Below the pieces are notes generated by a model. The model worked only from the letters and a program-made list of their open reading frames with translations. It ran no database searches and was not told the DNA's origin. From SCBR16-9 sp964537975 (lineage in GTDB: Bacteria > Hydrogenedentota > Hydrogenedentia > Hydrogenedentales > SCBR16-9): a DNA stretch of 64,000 nucleotides. Positions within the stretch are counted from its first letter, which is position 1, and each line of letters opens with the position of its first letter. Made by a program: the position numbers and the translations under genes. Location: NCBI GenBank assembly GCA_964537975.1, contig CAZIDP010000014.1, forward strand, positions 1 through 64,000, read 5' to 3'. This document shows positions 45,985-54,143 of the stretch, in pieces.

Positions 45985-46410
45985 TTATGGTTTCTCCAGC
46001 CCGGAATCATGGGCATTCTCATCCAGGGTTGCTGCTTGATTCTCGCTGTCTGTTTCTGAATTGACGTTGGACTCCAACTTGACTTCTTGTTCCTCAGCAC
46101 GTTTACGTTTGTTTCTTCCTTTTCCCCGAAAATAAATAACATTTAAAAAACCACAAATGATCCAAAGCGCGAAATCAATTTTTATTGGATAACTCAGATG
46201 CAGTGCCAAGCCAGGAATGGGTATCAGGTAGAGTGCAATACTGCCTGCAATACCACCAACAAATGGGATTGTGCGAGGGATGAATTCCATCATGGCAATG
46301 TACCCTGCAATAACATATATATAGCGAATCAGGCACCACATCGTCACGGCCAACATGGGTAGTGATATAAGCCATGCGACAACATATAAAATTCCAGTGG
46401 GTTGTTCCAA
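45985..46410 (-). CDS. Membrane protein of unknown function
   Basis: A small protein with about three hydrophobic helices (YVVAWLISLPMLAVTMW, YVIAGYIAMMEFI, and a segment near IDFALWIICGFLNVIYF), followed by a basic cluster (RGKGRNKRKR) and an acidic, Asn-rich tail. The frame is open from ATG 46470, eight bases after menD, but no ribosome binding site precedes it. TTG 46410 lies nine bases after GGAG and begins just before the first helix, so it is preferred. Family not recognised. It is the last gene of the menF-menD unit. Confidence 0.65.
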   Translation of the reverse strand: MEQPTGILYVVAWLISLPMLAVTMWCLIRYIYVIAGYIAMMEFIPRTIPFVGGIAGSIALYLIPIPGLALHLSYPIKIDFALWIICGFLNVIYFRGKGRNKRKRAEEQEVKLESNVNSETDSENQAATLDENAHDSGLEKP

Positions 46411-46478
46411 AACACAATACTCCAAATAATTTGACGCTATATATAAAGTTAATGAAAAAATACAAGGCATTATGCACG

Positions 46479-48263
46479 TTAGTGCTGCATTATAACTTTT
46501 TGGATTTCATCCTGAACAGTTCTATGAAACTGAACATTTTCTTCCCGGTTGGTATGTACTTCAATGAGGTTTGCAGCGGTTCCCTTTTGACAGGCTTTAT
46601 ATATTGATGAAAATTCTTTCATGCTTTTGGGCTGGTAATAATCCAGTCCAAACATACTGGCCAGTGCATTGAATTTTAACCCATGTGGTGTTCCGAAAAG
46701 AAGCTCAAAATGCGTTGTGTGGTCTGCAACAGGCAAAAAAGAAAAAATACCACCGCCGTGGTTGTTGATTATAATCAATGAAAACGGGGTCTTACTCGCT
46801 TTCATTAATGCCAGTGAATTCATGTCATGGAGAGCGGCGAGATCGCCCAATATGGCTGTCACGGGAGCTTTGGTGCCCAGTGCCCAACCCCAGGCGGTAG
46901 CTATATTACCATCAATCCCGCTTGCGCCACGGTTTGCAGTCACCCTGTAATTGCTACTATTATCGTCCGATAAAGCAGCAAACAGGTCCAGATCACGGAC
47001 AGGCATACTGTTACCCACAAAGAGTATGGAATCAGCGTGTATCTGACGAGACACACAGCGCAGCACACCAGGTTCAGTGATGGGTTCCGAATTCTCCAGA
47101 CGTTGTGTCAGAAATGTATCAATAGCTTTGTCAGCAGCATACCAACGTTCTGCCCAGGTTGCTGCTGTCGTTGGCGAGCCCTGCTTACGGGTATGGAGCA
47201 GATGGCTGAGTTGTATACAGGCTGTTGTCAAGTCGGCCTCATACCTGTCGCGAACCTGATGGTTGTTGTCGTGCCTTTCTGGGTGGGCATTTATTTGAAT
47301 ATACCTACCCTTTTGTTTTGCGAGATGTTGATTCAGGCGTTTTGATATTATTGAAGCACCGATGTGAAGGATCACATCCGGATTGCAAGCATGGACATAT
47401 TCTGGGCATTGCAAGAGCGCATCATAGTAGCGAATATTCGGTGCGCAATAACCTGTAGAATAGATGTTGGAAGTAATGTCGGCAAAGACCGGCCAACCCA
47501 ATGCCGTAGCGAGTGCATGGCATGCGTCGGCCTCGTTACAGTCCTGAAGTTGACCAACGACAAGCAAACCACGTTCGGTACTACAAATATTATCTGCTAT
47601 CGTTTTTAGCTGTGCTTCATTCAGCGTAGTAAAGCCGGTATGCCAGGTGGTATAGGGGCTGTCTTGGCTGATCCAATCAAGCAGTATTTCTTCGAGTGGC
47701 GGTAAGTTGATTCTGGTAGGCGCAAGGGGTTCCCTGAACTGGAAATTGAGTTGTACCGGTCCGGCAAATGCACCAGTACACCGCCGTAAAGCTTGTGCGA
47801 TACTGGTCAATACCAGTGTTGCGGGAACTTCTGGGGCAGGGCACGGTAGATTGAAAAACCACCGAAGATGATTGTGAAATATCTTGTCCTGGTCTATTGC
47901 CTGGTTGGCACCGCAATCCAGTAGCTCTGGTGGACGATCCGCAGTAAGCAGCAGCAAAGGTACATTCGCTGCATCGGCCTCAACCACGGCTGGGAAGTAA
48001 TTGGCAACGGCACTTCCTGAAGTACAGAGTAAGACGACCGGGGTTTTGGTGGCACGTGCACATCCCAATGCTGCAAACGCAGCGCCGCGTTCGTCAAAAT
48101 GGACATGGCATTGCGCGCCAGGCGTATCTGCTACAGCCCAGGCCAGGGGAGTGCTGCGGGAACCAGGTGAAATAAAAAAATTACGCACTCCCTGGCGAAT
48201 CAATTCCATTGCCGCAAGTGTAGTCCAGCGATAATTCCAGTTTGGCGCGTCAATTGGATTCAT
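46479..48263 (-). CDS. menD: SEPHCHC synthase (MenD)
   Basis: The thiamine-diphosphate enzyme that joins 2-oxoglutarate to isochorismate in menaquinone synthesis. It has 594 residues. The activating Glu is in VHFDERGAAFAALG, and the ThDP/Mg2+ motif runs from GDLAALHD to INNHGGGIFSFL. It starts with NYRWTTLAAMELIRQGVRNFFISPGSRSTPL-type sequence (a split description of the conserved first 35 residues). It overlaps menF by 14 bases. Confidence 0.96.
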   Translation of the reverse strand: MNPIDAPNWNYRWTTLAAMELIRQGVRNFFISPGSRSTPLAWAVADTPGAQCHVHFDERGAAFAALGCARATKTPVVLLCTSGSAVANYFPAVVEADAANVPLLLLTADRPPELLDCGANQAIDQDKIFHNHLRWFFNLPCPAPEVPATLVLTSIAQALRRCTGAFAGPVQLNFQFREPLAPTRINLPPLEEILLDWISQDSPYTTWHTGFTTLNEAQLKTIADNICSTERGLLVVGQLQDCNEADACHALATALGWPVFADITSNIYSTGYCAPNIRYYDALLQCPEYVHACNPDVILHIGASIISKRLNQHLAKQKGRYIQINAHPERHDNNHQVRDRYEADLTTACIQLSHLLHTRKQGSPTTAATWAERWYAADKAIDTFLTQRLENSEPITEPGVLRCVSRQIHADSILFVGNSMPVRDLDLFAALSDDNSSNYRVTANRGASGIDGNIATAWGWALGTKAPVTAILGDLAALHDMNSLALMKASKTPFSLIIINNHGGGIFSFLPVADHTTHFELLFGTPHGLKFNALASMFGLDYYQPKSMKEFSSIYKACQKGTAANLIEVHTNREENVQFHRTVQDEIQKVIMQH

Positions 48264-49716
48264 GGTGAAGTGCTTCCAGAAAATTGCTCATTTTATTTTC
48301 AATTTCATTCCATTCATCTTCAGGAACAGAACCCGGTACAATCCCTGCGCCACTGTATACAGAGAGTGTATTCCCCTGCACCAGACCGGAGCGAATAGCT
48401 ACGCAGAATTCTGCTGCATCGTGAGAAACCCAACCCACTGGCGCGGCATACAGGCCTCGATCAAAAGGTTCGTTTTCCCGTAACCATTCCAGCGCCACCT
48501 CACGTGGTGTACCACCCACCGCCGGTGTCGGATGCAATGTCTGGAGCAGTTTCACATCGTCTACATCTGGATGAAGCAATCCTTCCAGCGGCGTATACAA
48601 GTGCTGAATCCGGTTCAGTTTCATAATCCCGGGTTTTGGTACAGGGCACACATGACGGCATAAGTTATGCATATGGGATGTCAGGTTCTGGACTACAAAT
48701 TGGTGTTCACGTTGCTCTTTTTCTGATGCCATAAGCTCCCGAGCGTATACTTGGTCATTCTCTTCCGAGTCGCCACGGGGGCGTGTACCGGCTACAGCCT
48801 CACTTTGCAAATATCGGTTAACGCGTCGATAAAGTCTTTCTGGCGATGCTCCGATAAATGCACGGTCTACTACGGGATGAAAACAGAACTCATACGAACG
48901 TATCGTTTTTTGGCGCAATGCCCATAACAAGCGTACAGGATCGAATGTATCAACCGCTGTAAAGGTAGATTCCCGTGCCAACACAATCTTATCGAGACTG
49001 CCTGTGTCCTGTCTGCCTGTGTCCTGTCTGTCTGTATCCAGTTTTCCTGTATCAAATGCACGAAGTGCCTTGTTCACCAAAATATCCCACTCTTGCTGGT
49101 TGGGTAAATCCTTACGATCAAGTATCGTTGGGCTTTGTTTTGTCCAGTCAGCTGCTTCCTCCATTATCAACAGTTGTGCTTCTTGCCTGATGCGATCGAT
49201 AAGGTTTTCCCGTGTTTCATGGCTGTCCCAAAGGATATTACAGGCCAGAACAGCGGACTTTTTGCGTTTAAGCAGTTCAAAGCGTGGCACAATAAAGCGA
49301 TACTCCGCGAAACGTGACCACCGACTTGCTCTTCCAGAACTGGGCTGGAATCGCAACCCGCCATAATAGCGTAACCCGTTGAAGTGTCGAGAAAGCCTTG
49401 TACGCATTGTGGAAAACGCGTTTTCAATGTCACCACAATTGTGTGGCATCAGCACTTCGGCCTCACCTATCCCGGCCATTTCTATATGGCCTTCGCGATC
49501 CGACCAGAAGTACTGGGTTGCGGATGGTTGTGCTGCCAGCCAGAGTAACGGTTCCATTCCAGCAACAGGCACTTCGACCCGCAGTAGCTGCGCTTGTTCT
49601 ATATCAAATGCTTTTTTGACATCACCGCATTGAAGTAATGAAATCAATGCCGTACACAGCCGCTGTGGTGCGGTTTGTGGTGTATGAGAATCTGTTATAT
49701 CAATTGTATTCTGCAA
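48250..49716 (-). CDS. menF: Isochorismate synthase (MenF)
   Basis: Converts chorismate to isochorismate, the committed step to menaquinone. The chorismate-binding fold is complete: the general-base Lys in LDKIVLARE, then IGASPERLYR, AVAGTRPRG, LMASEKEQREHQFVV, PTPAVGGTPR and FDRGLYAAPVGW. It has 488 residues, a little long, partly because of a pentapeptide repeat just before the Lys motif. The start is TTG 49716, preceded by a purine-rich GGAAAGAGAAG. It overlaps menD and is the first gene of that unit. Confidence 0.94.
   Translation of the reverse strand: MQNTIDITDSHTPQTAPQRLCTALISLLQCGDVKKAFDIEQAQLLRVEVPVAGMEPLLWLAAQPSATQYFWSDREGHIEMAGIGEAEVLMPHNCGDIENAFSTMRTRLSRHFNGLRYYGGLRFQPSSGRASRWSRFAEYRFIVPRFELLKRKKSAVLACNILWDSHETRENLIDRIRQEAQLLIMEEAADWTKQSPTILDRKDLPNQQEWDILVNKALRAFDTGKLDTDRQDTGRQDTGSLDKIVLARESTFTAVDTFDPVRLLWALRQKTIRSYEFCFHPVVDRAFIGASPERLYRRVNRYLQSEAVAGTRPRGDSEENDQVYARELMASEKEQREHQFVVQNLTSHMHNLCRHVCPVPKPGIMKLNRIQHLYTPLEGLLHPDVDDVKLLQTLHPTPAVGGTPREVALEWLRENEPFDRGLYAAPVGWVSHDAAEFCVAIRSGLVQGNTLSVYSGAGIVPGSVPEDEWNEIENKMSNFLEALHHESN
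48997..49056 (-). repeat. 15-bp tandem repeat inside menF
   Basis: About four copies of a 15-base unit, two of them identical (CTGCCTGTGTCCTGT on the plus strand). They encode the pentapeptide series DTGKL-DTDRQ-DTGRQ-DTGSL, just before the conserved DKIVLARE. The unit length keeps the frame whatever the copy number. Confidence 0.85.
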
Positions 49717-50144
49717 ACTTCTCTTTCCAAGAGTAGTGAAATAAGCTTCAAAAGGAAAATTTTGAGTGAAATCATAAGAACAGACAATTTGCGACTTTAA
49801 TTTGAAGGGGATTGTAAGTCAGCGAGCCTGGAAGCTGCAAGCAATTCGACATTTGGAAAAATCTTTCGGAATGGGCGGTCATCGTCATCAGACAGGCCAT
49901 ATCCGCAAAATTTACCATTGGGAGACCACGGTTGTACACATCAAAGTAAACCATCAGTCCTTTATCATTCTGTGTGACCTACTTGATCACGTGCGATTTG
50001 ATTCCCAACATCTTTTTGCTAATAATATAAATTAGCATGTGCTTTCCTCTAAGCTTCCAATGTCCTTTATCACTATTGAAATACACAAGTTAGTACCTGT
50101 TCCTTAATTTATTCGCTGCACAGATTCATATTAGGAGCCATAAC
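49717..50144. other. Gap between menF and a membrane-protein gene
   Basis: A 428-base stretch. Two opposed short frames overlap between 49772 and 50035, but neither has a ribosome binding site or a recognisable domain. It must hold the divergent promoters of menF and the next gene; none stands out. Confidence 0.4.
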
Positions 50145-50672
50145 ATGAAATCAGTGATACATACACATCGATTCTTTCTTTACTCCATTTGGTTGTTCAT
50201 GCTCATGGGGCTCTTGATCTTCCCAGGATTTGAGGCAAAGGGATTAGTGTTCGGGCTCATTATCGGATATTGGCCGTTTGCGCTTATGGGTGAACTTGGT
50301 GCCATAATAACATTGCTATTCATGTTTGTCTTGAGTGTCACCGAGATCGGCCTATGTGAGTGGATACTTGATAAGAAGTGTCTTTCCCACAAGGCTTGGA
50401 CAGTAGTGTTGGTTGCGGTTATTTTTGGGTTGGTAGTTGCATATGTTAAGAACGCTGATTATTATGACACATGGAAATATAGTGCAATCTTTCATATAAT
50501 GCCCGAAGGTTACGAGCTGACCATGTCGGATTTCCTGCGACTCTATTTGATACCAAAGACGATAGTGGGTGGCATGTTCTGTTTCTACATGGCAGTAGGA
50601 ATCGAAGTAGTGTATGCTACTACATCAACTCTATTTAAAAGGGTATCTCCTGCCATTAACACTGGCATATAA
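50145..50672 (+). CDS. Membrane protein of unknown function
   Basis: A 175-residue protein with about four hydrophobic helices (SIWLFMLMGLLIFPG, ELGAIITLLFMFVLSV, AWTVVLVAVIFGLVVAYV and a C-terminal one near GGMFCFYMAVGIEVVYA). AGGAG precedes the ATG. No family is recognised and no neighbour suggests a role; it stands alone between menF and a transposase remnant. Confidence 0.7.
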   Translation: MKSVIHTHRFFLYSIWLFMLMGLLIFPGFEAKGLVFGLIIGYWPFALMGELGAIITLLFMFVLSVTEIGLCEWILDKKCLSHKAWTVVLVAVIFGLVVAYVKNADYYDTWKYSAIFHIMPEGYELTMSDFLRLYLIPKTIVGGMFCFYMAVGIEVVYATTSTLFKRVSPAINTGI

Positions 50673-50823
50673 TCACCCAATGTTGTATTCGTTGATGGCA
50701 GCATGAATATGCCTCGACGACGACGTTGGAGAATTCGCGGGCTGCCAGTTTCTTCAGTTCTTCGTGGAATCTGTGGCGAGCATGGATGTTGGTCAAAGCG
50801 AAGTCCGCGACACTAGGCAACGG

Positions 50824-51111
50824 TTACGTATACAGACCTTCCCGCCGAAGCAGTGCGCCGATGGTGTCAGGTTTGGTACAGACACCTGCCTCCTCGACAA
50901 TGCGGGCCGTGTAAGCCGTCGGGAATAGACGTCGCTTGGGAATGGGCAGCACCTCCGGGTCCTGTATCACCGCCTTTCGCGCTGGCGGCGTATCCAGGGC
51001 TGCATTTCCGAGCCCTACCGCTTTACTAAGCTCTGGCTCATGTTGGGAGGGAGACACCCAATCCGATTCTTTGCGTGGTATCATCGCGCTCTTTTCTTTG
51101 TGGTTAATCAT
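50824..51111 (-). pseudogene. Truncated transposase, N-terminal HTH fragment
   Basis: The 95-residue frame ends KRRLFPTAYTARIVEEAG then CTKPDTIGALLRREGLYT. This matches the helix-turn-helix N-terminus of a common IS3-like transposase family, whose consensus is roughly R-R-x-F-x-A-x-Y-K-x-x-I-L-x-E-A followed by GALLRREGLYS. The frame stops exactly where the family would continue with SSHL, and no catalytic DDE part follows. It is the remnant of an insertion. Confidence 0.75.
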
Positions 51112-51127
51112 GTCATGTCATGTCATG
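51108..51127. repeat. TCATG pentanucleotide repeat
   Basis: Four perfect TCATG units in tandem, plus a partial one, directly at the 5' end of the transposase remnant. Confidence 0.85.
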
Positions 51128-51392
51128 TCGCTCCACGCTCTCTACACCAATTTTTTAAGGGCACTGTCTCAACTTCATTGGCAGAGAGGGGAGAGTTTTT
51201 ATAACCTTTCAGGGTTTCTGTGAGCAGGAAGCTTGCAATTAGCAGCTAACGCATATGGACAATGTGCTGGTGCCGAATCAGGCTTATAAAGATCACATGG
51301 AAACAATATGCTTGTGGATTCTGCAGCACTGGGACGTTTAGTGGTATCATAAAAATACAGGATAATCGGGTAACAATTGCAGGGAGTTTTTT

Positions 51393-52388
51393 GTGCGAGA
51401 CGAAGATGTGGCAACAGATGCACGTGAATTTGTAGTAGAAGAAGCATATAATGGGATAAGGCTGGACATATTTCTGGCAGAGCATGTTGAAGATGCTTCC
51501 CGTTCTTTTCTGCAAAAATTGATTAAAGGCAATCAGGTTCTTCTCAATGAGCAGGTTTGTAAAAAATCGGGACGAAATGTGCAATCAGGGGAAATGGTTA
51601 CCATCTTCCTTCCCCCGTCACCACCAGATGAGCCGGTTGCTGAAGCTATTCCCCTGGACATACTATACGAAGACCAGGCATTAATTATTGTTAACAAGCC
51701 TCCAGGTATGGTGGTACATCCAGCTCCGGGTCATTATACCGGTACCTTGGTGAATGCATTGTTACACCATTGTCCCGAGATAAGAGATGTCGGTGAAGAA
51801 ATATTTCGCCCAGGAATTGTCCACCGCCTGGACCGGGATACTTCCGGGGTAATGGTCGCAGCGAAAACACCACAATCGTTTGTTCACCTGGCAGAGCAAG
51901 CGGCTTCACACACATTTGATCGCCGTTACCTGGCCTTGGTACGAGGGGAGTTTAAGGAAGACCGTGGATGTGTAGATGCTGGCATTGGCCGTAGTTTGAC
52001 CGATCGCAGTCGTATGGCGGTTACCGGCGTGCGGGCCAAAGAAGCGGTGACGCATTTTGAAGTGCTTGAACGGTTTGGAATTGCCTCATTACTCGCATTG
52101 CAACTGGAAACAGGCCGTACCCACCAAATACGAGTACACATGCGTTTTGTTGGCCGTCCAGTACTGGGTGATCCCGTGTATGGCGTTACGGAACTGCGTG
52201 GGATGGAATTGAGTCAAAGGTTCCGAGATGCGTTTGATGCTTTGATGGGACAAGCCCTGCATGCCGAGCAACTGGGCCTCAACCATCCCGAGACAGATGA
52301 ACGGATGTCTTTTACATCGCCACCACCCAAAGACTTCCAGGACTTGTTGGAAGCTCTCAGGCTTGACAAGGCTGACAAAATCGAGTAG
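51393..52388 (+). CDS. RluA/RluD-family pseudouridine synthase
   Basis: Isomerises uridine to pseudouridine in 23S rRNA; RluD-like by its domain order. An N-terminal S4 domain (about residues 18-75, with RLDIFLAEHVEDASRSFLQKLI) is followed by the synthase domain with the catalytic Asp in HRLDRDTSG, then RRYLALVRG and GRTHQIRVHM. It has 331 residues. The start is GTG 51393, six bases after AGGGAG (51381-51386). Confidence 0.94.
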   Translation: MRDEDVATDAREFVVEEAYNGIRLDIFLAEHVEDASRSFLQKLIKGNQVLLNEQVCKKSGRNVQSGEMVTIFLPPSPPDEPVAEAIPLDILYEDQALIIVNKPPGMVVHPAPGHYTGTLVNALLHHCPEIRDVGEEIFRPGIVHRLDRDTSGVMVAAKTPQSFVHLAEQAASHTFDRRYLALVRGEFKEDRGCVDAGIGRSLTDRSRMAVTGVRAKEAVTHFEVLERFGIASLLALQLETGRTHQIRVHMRFVGRPVLGDPVYGVTELRGMELSQRFRDAFDALMGQALHAEQLGLNHPETDERMSFTSPPPKDFQDLLEALRLDKADKIE

Positions 52389-52476
52389 GCTGAACAGTTC
52401 ACAGTGCTCTTGATTGAATACAGTATGCAATGATATTTTGTTATGTTATATCATTGCAGTAAGAGGAACAAGCACC

Positions 52477-53958
52477 ATGAAACAGTCTTACAGCAGTTAT
52501 AGCATAGCGCATATTTTGCTACTGTGCCTATTATTGCCAGTAGCCAGTGCCAGCGATGAAGTCGGGTTATATCGTTTATGGTCACATGGTGGTGGTGCAG
52601 AATGGATATATCCCGAGGACGAAGCTCAATGGCTGAAGGCACTGCCAGATGCAGTGTTGAGGTCGGATGGTTGGGAAGTCCAGATTGATTATAAAGACTT
52701 GCCGGATGTCGGTTTTCGGGACCCGCTTGAAGGAGCGGAACGGCAAGCGCGCCTCCAGGATGCAATCTCTTATGTGATGGATGTGTTGAATATTGATCCT
52801 GAGCTGGGGGTGGTGTTGCGTATTGAAGTTAAGGCTTCGCTTCTTCGTGGAAATTCCGGGTTTATTTCGCAAGGGGGCACCTTATACGGTGCAGCAACCA
52901 ATTTTACCAATGGTATTGCATACCTCAAGCTGACAACCGGGAGTCAGCCGTTTCCCGATTATCCAGAATTATCACTGCGTGTGGATTTTGGGCACAATTG
53001 GTATTCGGGTACAGGGTTGCCCGCGGCCAACCAGTTTGATCTGCATTCTGTGTTGCTTCATGAATTAACGCATGGTCTGGGCATTGCTACAAGTAGCGAC
53101 GCAAAGGGAAATAGTCAACTGGCAGGGTTGTATACCTATTGGGACAGTTTGCTGTACAGTAAACTGTTCGATGATTACCTCTTTGGAGAAGACCCGGTAA
53201 CTTTTTTGTTGACTCCCACAGCGTTGGTGAACCCGGTTGCATTCAATGGTGAACAGGCAAGACGATATTACGCACAAGAAGTACGTCCTCCGGTGTATGC
53301 ACCGTCGCTGTTTCAATCGGGCAGCAGCCTGAGCCACTGGGATACCGGGCGTATAGTGGGTGAAGCAGTCATGGAGCATGCATTCCGCCGTGGCGTGGTA
53401 AGGCGCAAATATGCGCCTCTGGACTTGGGCGCGTTGTATGATTTGGGCTATACAAATATCGATCCGAGGGTTGGCGAAGGAGAAGGCGAAGGCGAAATTG
53501 AAGACCCTGATCCGCCAGTGCTTCATGTAGCTCCGCTGCACCATGTGGGTATCAATTATGGAGATGTACCGATTAGCAGTTTCAGCGATGGCTTATGGAC
53601 GGTGACCAATCATGGAGGCGGACTGTTGCAGGGGGATGTGTCGGTGATAGGCAAGGGATTTAATATTGTTGGGGAAAGCACCTACGCGTTGGCCCCGGGA
53701 GAAAGTACCAGTATTATCATCCGATTTACTCCACAGCTTCAGGCGGAATATACCGGTGCTGCCATATTTGACAACAATGCAGACGTAACCACAATACAAG
53801 TCGTTCTGATGGGCAATGGTTACCACAAAATACTGGTCGGCTGTCATGCGGCCAGCAACAATACAACATTTTGTACTCGCAATGGAAAACACAACTTGCT
53901 GATTGCCATGTTGGTCGTAGTAATATTGTTGTACGGAAGTCGGTATCGCTTTTGTTAA
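52477..53958 (+). CDS. Secreted HEXXH protein with Gly-Glu linker and C-terminal membrane tail
   Basis: A 493-residue exported protein. ATG 52477 is chosen because GAGGAA precedes it and a signal peptide follows (IAHILLLCLLLPVASAS); the frame is open from 52414. A metallopeptidase-like domain has H195-E-L-T-H199-G-L-G, then a downstream block SGSSLSHWD and APLDLGALYDLGY that recurs in secreted HExGHxLG proteins. The position where metzincins have the third His (205) is Thr. A GEGEGEGE linker leads to a Hydin/ASPM-like beta domain (about 360-450). The end is a Cys-flanked transmembrane helix and basic residues, resembling a C-terminal sorting tail. Confidence 0.78.
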   Translation: MKQSYSSYSIAHILLLCLLLPVASASDEVGLYRLWSHGGGAEWIYPEDEAQWLKALPDAVLRSDGWEVQIDYKDLPDVGFRDPLEGAERQARLQDAISYVMDVLNIDPELGVVLRIEVKASLLRGNSGFISQGGTLYGAATNFTNGIAYLKLTTGSQPFPDYPELSLRVDFGHNWYSGTGLPAANQFDLHSVLLHELTHGLGIATSSDAKGNSQLAGLYTYWDSLLYSKLFDDYLFGEDPVTFLLTPTALVNPVAFNGEQARRYYAQEVRPPVYAPSLFQSGSSLSHWDTGRIVGEAVMEHAFRRGVVRRKYAPLDLGALYDLGYTNIDPRVGEGEGEGEIEDPDPPVLHVAPLHHVGINYGDVPISSFSDGLWTVTNHGGGLLQGDVSVIGKGFNIVGESTYALAPGESTSIIIRFTPQLQAEYTGAAIFDNNADVTTIQVVLMGNGYHKILVGCHAASNNTTFCTRNGKHNLLIAMLVVVILLYGSRYRFC

Positions 53959-54085
53959 ACATTGCGCGTAAGAAATTAATCGATATTTACAGTTATCTTC
54001 ACTTGGCACATATCCAGAAGTCAATCTTTACTATTTGACATAGTTATGAAATGCACCACTCCAATAACGATGTGCCTAAAAAACC

Positions 54086-54115
54086 TTGATTTTCGGGAAG
54101 AAAAACGGACATAAT
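54086..54115 (+). promoter_or_regulatory. Predicted promoter of the methyltransferase gene
   Basis: TTGATT (54086-54091) and CATAAT (54110-54115) are separated by 18 bases. The transcript would start near 54122, giving a leader of only about 22 bases before the ATG at 54144. Confidence 0.5.
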
Positions 54116-54140
54116 GTCCTCCATCGGATTGGAGGACATT
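54113..54140. promoter_or_regulatory. Inverted repeat, candidate operator of the restriction-modification island
   Basis: AATGTCCTCC (54113-54122) and GGAGGACATT (54131-54140) are perfect 10-bp arms around an 8-base spacer. The left arm overlaps the -10 box and the likely transcription start. The right arm contains the Shine-Dalgarno GGAGG (54131-54135). A protein bound here would block transcription. If a longer transcript existed, the arms would also fold and hide the ribosome binding site. Confidence 0.7.
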
Positions 54141-54143
54141 TAT

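Larger units (their letters stand above)
50673..51392. other. Intergenic stretch holding a mobile-element scar
   Basis: A 720-base stretch. It contains a truncated transposase frame (50824-51111), a short pentanucleotide repeat (51108-51127) and, at about 50690-50815 on the minus strand, a second open fragment reading LPSVADFALTNIHARHRF then EELKKLAAREFSNVVVEAYS, of unknown origin. The rest is the leader of the rluD-type gene. Confidence 0.5.

Noticed and set aside
49772..50035. Two short opposed reading frames as genes
   Set aside because: No ribosome binding site, no recognisable domain, and each is an overlap of the other.
51108..51127. Phase-variation switch by TCATG repeats
   Set aside because: The repeat abuts a truncated transposase, so changes in its length would have no functional gene to control.
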